From positions 1-26,896 of the IMG/VR virus record IMGVR_UViG_3300007734_000531: a stretch of 26,896 bases of DNA; one strand, written 5' to 3'. Below the pieces are notes generated by a model. That model had not been told where the DNA came from, did no database searches, and saw only the letters and a program-made list of their open reading frames with translations. Source of the stretch: a virus. A program made the position numbers and the translations under genes. Shown here in pieces: positions 1-6,426 of the stretch (positions within the stretch are counted from its first letter, which is position 1; every line of letters starts with the position of its first letter).

Positions 1-1
1 A

Positions 2-127
2 GGAAATGCAAATACTGGTTCACCAACAGGATTTCCAGGAGGAACGTATGGTGGTGGTGGTGGAGGCGGCTTATCAGCTGTGCCTGGTGGCACTGGTGCC
101 GCAGGTGTTGTAGTCGTAGAATACTAA
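2..127 (+). CDS. Glycine-rich tail fibre protein, C-terminal end (partial)
   Basis: This open frame enters from the left edge and stops with TAA at 125-127, so only the last 41 residues are visible. They are mostly Gly with Thr, Pro and Ala, and end in GVVVVEY. The same kind of ending (GVVIVEF) closes the glycine-rich fibre at 2031-2507, so the two are probably paralogous tail-fibre tips made of stacked glycine-rich loops, which in other phages form the receptor-contacting end. The next fibre gene starts 25 bases downstream behind its own ribosome site. The start and N-terminal domains lie outside the window. Confidence 0.7.
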   Translation, partial: GNANTGSPTGFPGGTYGGGGGGGLSAVPGGTGAAGVVVVEY

Positions 128-152
128 GAATAAAACAAAGAGGAAATAAATT

Positions 153-803
153 ATGAGTTCAGTAGTCATAGCAGGAAATACATCGGGATCAGTTACACTA
201 GACGCCCCAGCGATAGCGGGTACAACGGTATTAACCCTGCCAGCCGTATCGGGCACTGTGCTTACAACAGCGTCAACCACAGGCATAAGTGGTTCAGCGA
301 TTACAACAGGTACAGTCGGCGTTTCAGTCGGTGGTACAGGGGCTAATACTCTAACTGCTAATAACGTCATCTTAGGTAACGGCACATCTGCGGTTCAATT
401 CGTAGCACCTGGTGCAAACGGCAACTTACTCACATCAAACGGCACGACTTGGACTTCTGCTGCAGCTCCTGCTGGTGGCGTTACTTCTCTTAATGGTCAA
501 ACTGGTGCAATTACAGACACTAATTATGGTGCAATAGGAAGTTATGTTATTGCGGCTGAAAATGATTTTACTAGTTTGCAAGAACGATTGCCAGATGTTA
601 CTGTTGCTGGAAGCACATTAATTAGAACTAATTTGAATTCATCAACCCAACCATATGGTATAAATGGCTTTCAAACTACTGGTATAAATAATGTTAGTAA
701 TACTAATTTGGGATTTAGCGGAACATGGAGAAGATTAACTCGTAGTAATAATGCTAGTGGTGGCACATCATCAGCTTTTAACTTATATGTAAGAGTATCT
801 TAA
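153..803 (+). CDS. Tail fibre / receptor-binding protein
   Basis: A 216-residue protein rich in Gly, Thr, Ser and Ala. It starts at ATG 153 behind an AGAGGA ribosome site. Residues 1-105 are low-complexity beta repeats with the fibre motif GGTGANTL and the phrase LLTSNGTTWTS, also found in altered form in the fibre gene at 1562. SLNGQTGAIT near residue 113 is a recurrent phage tail-fibre linker. The rest begins with an IGSYV motif and ends GTWRR...LYVRVS, like small tip domains of aquatic phage fibres. Base composition changes inside the gene: 33 of 60 bases are G/C at 181-240 but only 17 of 60 at 661-720, suggesting that the tip was exchanged by recombination. The likely role is host adsorption; the receptor is unknown. 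Confidence 0.75.
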   Translation: MSSVVIAGNTSGSVTLDAPAIAGTTVLTLPAVSGTVLTTASTTGISGSAITTGTVGVSVGGTGANTLTANNVILGNGTSAVQFVAPGANGNLLTSNGTTWTSAAAPAGGVTSLNGQTGAITDTNYGAIGSYVIAAENDFTSLQERLPDVTVAGSTLIRTNLNSSTQPYGINGFQTTGINNVSNTNLGFSGTWRRLTRSNNASGGTSSAFNLYVRVS

Positions 804-909
804 AGGAAAATATAAGAATTATAAACAAGTAAAAAATCCAATTTGGGCAAACGCAGAACACACAGTTATTAATTGTGAAGTAGATTTTGATGACTTAAAA
901 GAAAAAGTT

Positions 910-1230
910 GTGCCATTTAGTGCTGACCTTAATGATACTTATGCTCATACAAAACAAATATTTGATGAATGTGTAGAAGGTAAATGGGGAACTATTGCTG
1001 AATATGTGTCTTATGTTCCAACTCAAGAAGAATTAGCTGAACAAATAAGATTTCAAAGAAATGCTTTATTACAAGAATTAGATAGTATTGTAGGTAACCC
1101 ATTACGCTGGGCATCATTCAGTTCTGAACAACAAACAGCATGGGCTGATTATAGACAAGCATTATTAGATGTGCCACAACAACCAAGCTTCCCTAATACA
1201 ATTAATTGGCCGACCAAACCAACACTATAA
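910..1230 (+). CDS. Tail fibre assembly chaperone-like protein (start codon disputed)
   Basis: The C-terminal 60 residues (RFQRNALLQELDSIV...WASFSSEQQTAWADYRQALLDVPQQPSFP..INWP) match the pattern of the Phage_tail_APC family (PF16778), small proteins usually encoded next to a tail fibre. GTG 910 is the first usable start (106 residues), but it has no good ribosome site and the open frame continues upstream to a stop at 790-792. The upstream codons 814-909 (KNYKQVKNPIWANAEH...) look conserved and coding. The natural start was probably an ATG just before AAG 814, where AAAGGA sits at the right distance, but the bases there read TATAAG. One missing G would explain it. The gene directly follows the fibre at 153-803 and shares its low G/C, so the two may be a swapped pair. 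Confidence 0.65.
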   Translation: MPFSADLNDTYAHTKQIFDECVEGKWGTIAEYVSYVPTQEELAEQIRFQRNALLQELDSIVGNPLRWASFSSEQQTAWADYRQALLDVPQQPSFPNTINWPTKPTL

Positions 1231-1246
1231 AACAAGGAGAAACAAA

Positions 1247-1528
1247 ATGGCAAAGAAAGCATTAATATCAACAGTTGAACCTAGAGAATCAGGTTACAGA
1301 GTAGCTCAAGTAGAGGACGCGGCGAATACATTTGAAGTGGGTGCTGGCCTTATGTGGGTGGACTGTGCTGACGATGTAGTAGCAGATCAATTCTGGTATG
1401 ACCCAAGTGACGAGCTTATCAAAGCAAACCCAATCGTGGTCGAAGCAGCACCAGAAGTTATTGCGCCTACAAAAGAAGAGCTCATGGCTCAACTACAAGC
1501 TTTACAAGCACAAATTACAGCACTGTAA
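1247..1528 (+). CDS. Conserved phage protein of unknown function
   Basis: A 93-residue protein starting at ATG 1247 with AAGGAG nearby upstream; an upstream in-frame ATG at 1169 lies inside the preceding gene and has no such site. The N-terminal 55 residues (MAKKALISTVEPRESGYRVAQV, then an acidic Trp/Asp-rich stretch with WVDCADDVVADQFWYDP) form a compact domain that I recognise from tail-fibre regions of other aquatic phages without a known function. The last 20 residues (TKEELMAQLQALQAQITAL) form a short helical heptad-like tail that could trimerise. G/C content is back to normal here (31 of 60 bases at 1321-1380). Confidence 0.7.
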   Translation: MAKKALISTVEPRESGYRVAQVEDAANTFEVGAGLMWVDCADDVVADQFWYDPSDELIKANPIVVEAAPEVIAPTKEELMAQLQALQAQITAL

Positions 1529-1561
1529 AAAAATTAAAAACGAAATAATTAGGAGTAAAAC

Positions 1562-2023
1562 ATGCCAGCAATAGTTAACGGTACCGACGGAATAACCTTT
1601 CCAACCTGGACAACAGGTACGCGTCCAGCGACGCCTGCTACAGGCCAAGCAGGGTTTAATACAACCATAGGTGCGATGGAGACCTACAACGGTACAACTT
1701 GGTCAACATCTGACTTACCTGCACCAAGTACAGCTGGTAACTTCCTACAATCCACAGGTACAGCTTGGACAAGTGCTACAACACTAGGTGTTGCTAACGG
1801 CGGTACAGGTCTAACGACAACAACTACGGCTTACGGTGTTCTAGCAGCAGGCACAACTGCAACAGGTGCATTACAAAACATTGGTACAGGTACAGCTTCT
1901 CAAGTTCTAACATCTAATGGTCCAGGAGTCCTTCCTTCATTCCAAGCTGCAGCTGCTGGTGGTTTCTCAAACATGACTGTATTCACTTCACCTGGTACAT
2001 TTACAACCCCTCTCAACTACTAA
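1562..2023 (+). CDS. Tail fibre protein, N-terminal part (frame broken near 2010)
   Basis: This 153-residue frame has a clear ribosome site (TAGGAGT) before ATG 1562. It begins with a typical fibre head (IVNGTDGITFPTW, then METYNGTTWS) and carries GGTG and LTSNG repeats. At its end, FTSPGTFTTP normally runs into a glycine-rich tip starting TTKIKVTVVGGG in phage fibres of this type. Here the frame instead reads LNY and stops at 2021-2023, while the expected continuation lies in the +1 frame from about 2013. The natural product is therefore probably one protein from 1562 to 2507. The cause may be a real lesion, a sequencing indel in the CCCCTCTC tract, or programmed +1 frameshifting. Confidence 0.7.
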   Translation: MPAIVNGTDGITFPTWTTGTRPATPATGQAGFNTTIGAMETYNGTTWSTSDLPAPSTAGNFLQSTGTAWTSATTLGVANGGTGLTTTTTAYGVLAAGTTATGALQNIGTGTASQVLTSNGPGVLPSFQAAAAGGFSNMTVFTSPGTFTTPLNY

Positions 2024-2030
2024 AATTAAA

Positions 2031-2507
2031 GTGACTGTTGTGGGTGGCGGCGCTGGAGGTGGTGGTGGAAATTCAGCTTCAGGTTCTGGCGGTGGTGGCG
2101 GTGCTGCTATTTATGTTGGTCCTGTAACTGCTTCAACGCCTTATGCTGTAACTGTAGGAAGTGGAGGTTCAGCAGGTCCAAATGCAAATGTGGGAGGAGC
2201 AGGAGGAACTTCATCATTTGGAGCTTTAGCTTCTGCTACTGGTGGTAGTGGTGGTGTTGTTGGTAGTGGTGGAAGTGTTGGCGGATCTGGTTCTGCAGGA
2301 ACATTACAAGTTAAGGGCGGTGATGGATCACCAGCACCTGGTACCGCTGCTTCAGTTGGTGGACCTTCATTGTTAGGAGGAGGCGGAGCGAATACTTCTA
2401 TTGGTTCAAGAGCAGGGGGAAATTACGGTGGTGGAGGAAGTGCTGGTTTTTCAGCACCACAGGTTGGAGCGGCAGGCGCTGGCGGCGTTGTAATCGTAGA
2501 ATTCTAA
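2031..2507 (+). CDS. Tail fibre protein, glycine-rich C-terminal part (frame-shifted from 1562)
   Basis: This frame gives 158 residues from GTG 2031, but in-frame codons from about 2013 (STTKIK) already belong to it, and neither point has a convincing ribosome site. The product is dominated by GGG, GGSG and GGAGG runs, with conserved VTVVGGGAGGGGG at the start and GAGGVVIVEF at the end. This is the glycine-rich tip domain of phage adhesins. It most probably is the C-terminal half of the protein that begins at 1562. If the frameshift is real and not corrected, the fibre loses its whole tip. Confidence 0.6.
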   Translation: MTVVGGGAGGGGGNSASGSGGGGGAAIYVGPVTASTPYAVTVGSGGSAGPNANVGGAGGTSSFGALASATGGSGGVVGSGGSVGGSGSAGTLQVKGGDGSPAPGTAASVGGPSLLGGGGANTSIGSRAGGNYGGGGSAGFSAPQVGAAGAGGVVIVEF

Positions 2508-2508
2508 A

Positions 2509-2577
2509 ATGAAAATCCTAGTTGGCGTCTTAATTACACTTTGTCTTATTTGGTGTGTACATCATTTAGGAATGTAG
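2509..2577 (+). CDS. Very small membrane protein (22 residues)
   Basis: ATG 2509 opens a 22-residue frame ending at TAG 2575-2577. The peptide MKILVGVLITLCLIWCVHHL is nearly all one hydrophobic helix. It starts two bases after the fibre stop and ends one base before ATG 2579 of the next gene, so it fits the tight packing of the lysis cassette. No separate ribosome site is evident (only a weak purine stretch in TCTAAA), so coupling to the fibre gene is likely if it is translated. It may be a small holin-like or lysis-accessory peptide; it could also be chance. Confidence 0.4.
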   Translation: MKILVGVLITLCLIWCVHHLGM

Positions 2578-2578
2578 A

Positions 2579-2851
2579 ATGAATATGGAAAAAATAACAT
2601 CTATGTTGTTCCCAGTCATTGTCTCAGCGATTGCTTGGATGATTTCATCTGTAACTTCTATGCAAAACGACCTGATTGATATTAAAGCTAAAATGCCTAT
2701 TCTTATTACAGAACAAGGTGTACCAACTGACAGCCCAATATCAGCTGAGCATCGAGGTAAACTTAAAGAAGAATTAAGAGCGCAGATCTCAGAACTTAAT
2801 GTACGTATTCGTATTTTAGAAGAACATGACATGCAAAGACGGGGCAAATAA
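2579..2851 (+). CDS. Small membrane-anchored coiled-coil protein, lysis cassette
   Basis: A 90-residue protein with one hydrophobic segment at about residues 9-26 (MLFPVIVSAIAWMISSV) and a charged helical C-terminal half (KLKEELRAQISELNVRIRILEEHDMQRR) with heptad spacing. The middle ITEQGVPTDSPISAEHRGKLKEE is a pattern I know from other aquatic phages. One membrane helix plus a soluble coiled coil next to holin and lysozyme genes would fit a spanin-like or holin-accessory role, but no spanin signature is seen, so this is inference. Its TAA overlaps the next ATG (TAATG at 2849-2853), indicating coupled translation. Confidence 0.65.
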   Translation: MNMEKITSMLFPVIVSAIAWMISSVTSMQNDLIDIKAKMPILITEQGVPTDSPISAEHRGKLKEELRAQISELNVRIRILEEHDMQRRGK

Positions 2852-3333
2852 TGCTAACCCTTGTCTCATCACTTCTATCTTTTTTATCTGGTGGCTTACC
2901 TAATATACTTAATTTCTTTCAAGACAGATCAGATAAAAAACATGAACTTCAAATGGCTCAGCTTCAAACAGAGCGTGAGCTACAAATGGCTGAAAAAGGT
3001 TTTATTGCCCAAGCTAAAGTAGAAGAGATCCATTTAGAACAAGCACAAGTCGAAGCACAACTAAGTGAAAGACAAGCACTTTACAACCACGACATAGAAA
3101 TATCTAAAGGTGCTAGTCGTTGGGTGATTAACATTAGATCTTTAGTTAGACCTGTGATTACCTATGGTCTTTTTGGTTTACTTGTATTCGTAGAAATATT
3201 TGGTTTCTTTTATGCGATCCGCACAGGTGTAGATTTCCAAGTAGCTATGAATATTTTATGGGATGATGAAACTCAAATCATTTGGTCTTCAGTCGTATCT
3301 TTTTGGTTTGGTACTCAAGCCTTTAAGAAATGA
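2851..3333 (+). CDS. Putative holin (GTA/phage holin-like, membrane protein)
   Basis: A 160-residue protein with a hydrophobic N-terminus (residues 1-23), a long charged helix rich in Glu, Gln and Lys (about 28-90), a strong membrane segment near 103-125 (ITYGLFGLLVFVEIFGFFYA) and a second near 142-157 (IIWSSVVSFWFGTQAF). The segment KGASRWVINIRSLVRPV and the ending WFGTQAFKK are features I associate with the three-TM holins of gene-transfer agents and related phages. It lies directly before the lysozyme, with ATG 3330 overlapping its TGA stop. The likely job is to breach the inner membrane at the end of infection. The holin call rests mainly on topology and context. Confidence 0.6.
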   Translation: MLTLVSSLLSFLSGGLPNILNFFQDRSDKKHELQMAQLQTERELQMAEKGFIAQAKVEEIHLEQAQVEAQLSERQALYNHDIEISKGASRWVINIRSLVRPVITYGLFGLLVFVEIFGFFYAIRTGVDFQVAMNILWDDETQIIWSSVVSFWFGTQAFKK

Positions 3334-3773
3334 AACTAAGTGCTGAAGGAATCAATCTTATTAAACGATTTGAAGGTGTGCGTAATCGCCCCTATCGTTG
3401 TAGTGCTGGGCTTTGGACTGTTGGTGTGGGTCATCTTATCGGCGACGGTAAATCATTGCCTGAATCTTGGAATAGAACTTTTACGAAAGAAGAAATAGAT
3501 GCGCTCCTTATACGGGATCTCAGTCGATTTGAGCGAGGAGTTGGAATGTACATTAAGGTGCCTCTTCGACAATGTGAGTACAACGCTTTGTGTTCTTTTG
3601 CTTTTAACCTTGGCTTGGGTACACTACAGAGGTCAACACTCCGTCAAAAGCTTAATCGAAACGATAAAGAAGGCGCTGCTAAAGAAATACTAAAATACTG
3701 CAGGGCTGGTGGTAAAATAATTAAAGGGCTTCAAATAAGACGTGAAGCTGAATATAGAATGTTTTTAGGGTAA
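3330..3773 (+). CDS. Endolysin, GH24 lysozyme
   Basis: A 147-residue phage-type lysozyme that cleaves the beta-1,4 bond between MurNAc and GlcNAc in peptidoglycan. The catalytic block is clear: Glu15 in IKRFEG, Cys24 in YRCSAG and Thr30 in GLWTVGVGH. This is the E-8aa-C-5aa-T spacing of P21/P1-like enzymes (T4 has Asp in place of Cys). Further family features are the N-terminal EGINLIKRFEG and the C-terminal GLQIRREAEYRMFL. There is no signal peptide or SAR-type N-terminal helix, so release should depend on the holin just upstream. ATG overlaps the previous TGA (ATGA). Confidence 0.92.
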   Translation: MKLSAEGINLIKRFEGVRNRPYRCSAGLWTVGVGHLIGDGKSLPESWNRTFTKEEIDALLIRDLSRFERGVGMYIKVPLRQCEYNALCSFAFNLGLGTLQRSTLRQKLNRNDKEGAAKEILKYCRAGGKIIKGLQIRREAEYRMFLG

Positions 3774-3775
3774 CC

Positions 3776-5722
3776 ATGCCATTAAGTAAACTTATATTTA
3801 AACCAGGTGTCAACCGTGACCAAACAGATTATGCGTCTGAGGGTGGCTGGTATGACATGGATAAAGTTCGCTTCCGTTCAGGGTTCCCTGAAAAACTTGG
3901 TGGCTGGACAGTTAAAACTTTTGATCAGTATGTAGGTTCTGCACGAAGTATATTTACTTGGACTACGACAGACGGAGGACGCTTGGTAGCAGTAGGTACC
4001 AATGAAAAAATCTATGTCAATGCAGCAACTTCACTTTACGACATCACACCTCTTCGTATTACTTATACTACTGCGTCAACACCTTCCTCAGATAATTGTT
4101 TTAGAACAACCGCGGGTTCTAATTTAGTTGAAATCTTAAATATTACTTCAGGTATTGAAGATGGTGAATGGGTAACTTTTAGCGGCGTTGTAAATGCTAT
4201 TGGTGGTATTCCTGCGGCTGAGTTTAACGACGAATTTCAAATTGACGTCATTAGTGGCACACCTTATATTACACTTCCAACAACAGCAACATCATCTGCC
4301 ACATCTACAGGCAACACAAACATTACAGCAGAATTCCAAATCAATATTGGTAATTCAATTACTACACTAGGTTATGGTTGGGGTGCTGGTGTTTGGTCTC
4401 GTGGTACTTGGGGTTCAGGTTCTATACTTCCTATATTTTTCTATCCCAGACTAGAGTTTTTTGATAACTTTAATAATGATTTGACCTTTAATATTTTTGG
4501 TAGTGATCTTTATTACTGGGCGTATGACCCTACATTTACAACAAGAGCTATAAAACTATCTGCAGTTCCTGGTGCTGTAGCCGTTCCTCAACAAGTGACT
4601 ATCAGTTTATTTGCAGCATCAGGTCATTACGTAGCTTTAGGCTGTACTAATTATGATGCAACTGCTCCTGCTCCGAATTACTTAGGTACATATGATCCAC
4701 TACTTATTCGTTGGGCAAACGTTGACCCTGATATTGGTCCTGAACCTGAAAACTGGAAACCGGAACTTACTAATACAGCGGGTTTTCTACGCTTACAAGC
4801 AGGTTCACGTATTGTAGCGGCGATTAACTCTCGCCAAGAAATGCTCATATGGACTGATACTGCGTTAACTTCTATGCAATTTTTAGGTACACAAGAAGTC
4901 TTTGGATTGCAACAACTATCAGCTAATATATCTATTGTAGGTCCTAACGCGGTAGTCGGCATTAATAACGTAGTTTACTGGATGGGACGAGATAAGTTCT
5001 TTACCTACTCAGGCCGTGTCGATGCATTACCTTGTACACTACGTCAATATGTATTTGGCGATATCAACTACGGACAAAGTCAGATTTTCTTTGCAGGAAC
5101 TAATAATGAATTTAACGAGATTGTTTGGTTCTACTGCTCAGCTAATGCAACAGAAATTGATCGCTATGTTATTTACAACTACAATGAAAATATTTGGTAT
5201 TACGGCAATTTAGAAAGAACTGCTTGGGCGGATGCTGGGGATTTAACTAAACCAATTGCATTTGATAATGGCTGGATTTATAACCATGAAACTGGTACAG
5301 ACGACGGACAACCCAACGGCTTACCTCCATTACCTTTGGCAGCTTACATTCAGTCTGCTGACGTTGACATTGATGACGGAGATAAATACATGTTAATACG
5401 TCGTGTTATTCCTGACGTTAATTTCAGAGGATCAGAACAAACTAATCCTGTCACGGGTGCTACAAACACTATTCAGTCAGTCATCACTGTAGGTGTGCGT
5501 AATTTCCCAGGTGCTACAAGTGCAACAACTAACGCATCAGGTGTAACTACAGCTCGAAATGTAACCACAGCAACAGCAACAGTTGACCAGTATACGAACC
5601 AAGTATTTATTCGTGCACGTGGTCGTCAGATGAACTTTAGAATTGAGTCTAACGATGTAGGTACACAATGGCAACTAGGTATGCCTCGTGTTGATGCACG
5701 TCCAGACGGAAAGAGAAATTAA
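3776..5722 (+). CDS. P22 gp10-like packaged-DNA stabilisation / neck protein
   Basis: A 648-residue beta-rich protein. The N-terminal part (FKPGVNRDQTDYASEGGWYD, then MDKVRFRSGFPEKLGGW) is characteristic of P22 gp10-like stabilisation proteins, which form part of the neck or tail tube and keep packaged DNA in the head of short-tailed phages. The rest has many aromatic beta strands with Asn, Thr and Gly turns, as in a propeller-like structural protein. There are no long hydrophobic helices and no enzyme motifs. It starts three bases after the lysozyme stop, behind AGGG, and its TAA overlaps the next ATG (TAATG at 5720-5724). I am confident it is structural and less sure of the exact neck position. 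Confidence 0.65.
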   Translation: MPLSKLIFKPGVNRDQTDYASEGGWYDMDKVRFRSGFPEKLGGWTVKTFDQYVGSARSIFTWTTTDGGRLVAVGTNEKIYVNAATSLYDITPLRITYTTASTPSSDNCFRTTAGSNLVEILNITSGIEDGEWVTFSGVVNAIGGIPAAEFNDEFQIDVISGTPYITLPTTATSSATSTGNTNITAEFQINIGNSITTLGYGWGAGVWSRGTWGSGSILPIFFYPRLEFFDNFNNDLTFNIFGSDLYYWAYDPTFTTRAIKLSAVPGAVAVPQQVTISLFAASGHYVALGCTNYDATAPAPNYLGTYDPLLIRWANVDPDIGPEPENWKPELTNTAGFLRLQAGSRIVAAINSRQEMLIWTDTALTSMQFLGTQEVFGLQQLSANISIVGPNAVVGINNVVYWMGRDKFFTYSGRVDALPCTLRQYVFGDINYGQSQIFFAGTNNEFNEIVWFYCSANATEIDRYVIYNYNENIWYYGNLERTAWADAGDLTKPIAFDNGWIYNHETGTDDGQPNGLPPLPLAAYIQSADVDIDDGDKYMLIRRVIPDVNFRGSEQTNPVTGATNTIQSVITVGVRNFPGATSATTNASGVTTARNVTTATATVDQYTNQVFIRARGRQMNFRIESNDVGTQWQLGMPRVDARPDGKRN

Positions 5723-6390
5723 TGACTGATATTGTTATAAGAGCTACAAAAGCTCCGGCACTGGCCTTAAGTCCAATTAATTTTTCTCAACAACACTTTG
5801 ACTTATATAGTCAACAACTTCGTGTTTATTTTAATACGCTAGATTCTTTTACTGCTAATTTAAGTACTACTGCTGGGGGTTCTAGTTTAAGTTTTCCGCA
5901 TATTGCAGCATCAGATTCAACAGATCAAATAGCGTCTGGCAATGATACACCTACTATTGTTAAGTGGAATACATTAGATTCAGGATTAGGTTGGACATTA
6001 AATGCACCAGGTTCAGCTGTGGCGGGATACTCAGGTATATATAAAATTACTTATAGTTTGCAGTTTGTAAACACAGATAACACTATACACAATGCAGTAG
6101 TATGGATGAAAGTAAATAATGTTGACGTACCTAATTCATCTACTGAGTTTAGTATTCCGGCTCGTAAAAGTGCAGGGGTGCCTAGCTATGTTGCAGGATA
6201 TTCTGAAATTACTTTTACAGTAGAGGCGGGAGATGAGATTGAGCTTTATTGGGCAACTAATTTAGCAGGTAATCCTACAACGCCTATAGCGGGTGTTTAT
6301 ATTTTTCATGACGCTGCACAGACTGTGCCTTATGCTAGACCTGCAATTCCGTCTGCAATCGGCTCAATTACCTTTGTTTCTAGAACATAA
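5722..6390 (+). CDS. Putative virion structural protein with C1q/TNF-like beta fold
   Basis: A 222-residue protein coupled to the gene before it (TAATG). Residues about 80-205 alternate beta strands and turns (YSGIYKITYSLQFVN, VVWMKVNN, then a strand with AGDEIELYW). This resembles the jelly-roll pattern of C1q/TNF-like domains in phage head-decoration or fibre proteins. The N-terminus (RATKAPALALSPINFSQQHFDLYSQQLRVYFN) looks helical and may anchor it to the virion. No catalytic motif is seen. A 36-base gap after its stop probably holds a promoter for the internal-virion genes. The fold call is pattern-based. Confidence 0.55.
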   Translation: MTDIVIRATKAPALALSPINFSQQHFDLYSQQLRVYFNTLDSFTANLSTTAGGSSLSFPHIAASDSTDQIASGNDTPTIVKWNTLDSGLGWTLNAPGSAVAGYSGIYKITYSLQFVNTDNTIHNAVVWMKVNNVDVPNSSTEFSIPARKSAGVPSYVAGYSEITFTVEAGDEIELYWATNLAGNPTTPIAGVYIFHDAAQTVPYARPAIPSAIGSITFVSRT

Positions 6391-6402
6391 CTATGATATT
6401 AT
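6374..6402 (+). promoter_or_regulatory. Possible sigma70-like promoter before the internal-virion genes
   Basis: TTGTTT at 6374-6379 and TATTAT at 6397-6402 are separated by 17 bases. The -10 matches consensus at five of six positions, the -35 at only three. It overlaps the end of the previous gene and lies in one of the few gaps between tightly packed genes. The predicted start (about 6409) leaves a short leader with TAAGGA (6412-6417) before ATG 6427. AT-rich sequence produces such matches by chance, so this is tentative. Confidence 0.3.
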
Positions 6403-6426
6403 TAGATTAATTAAGGACTTTTCAAT

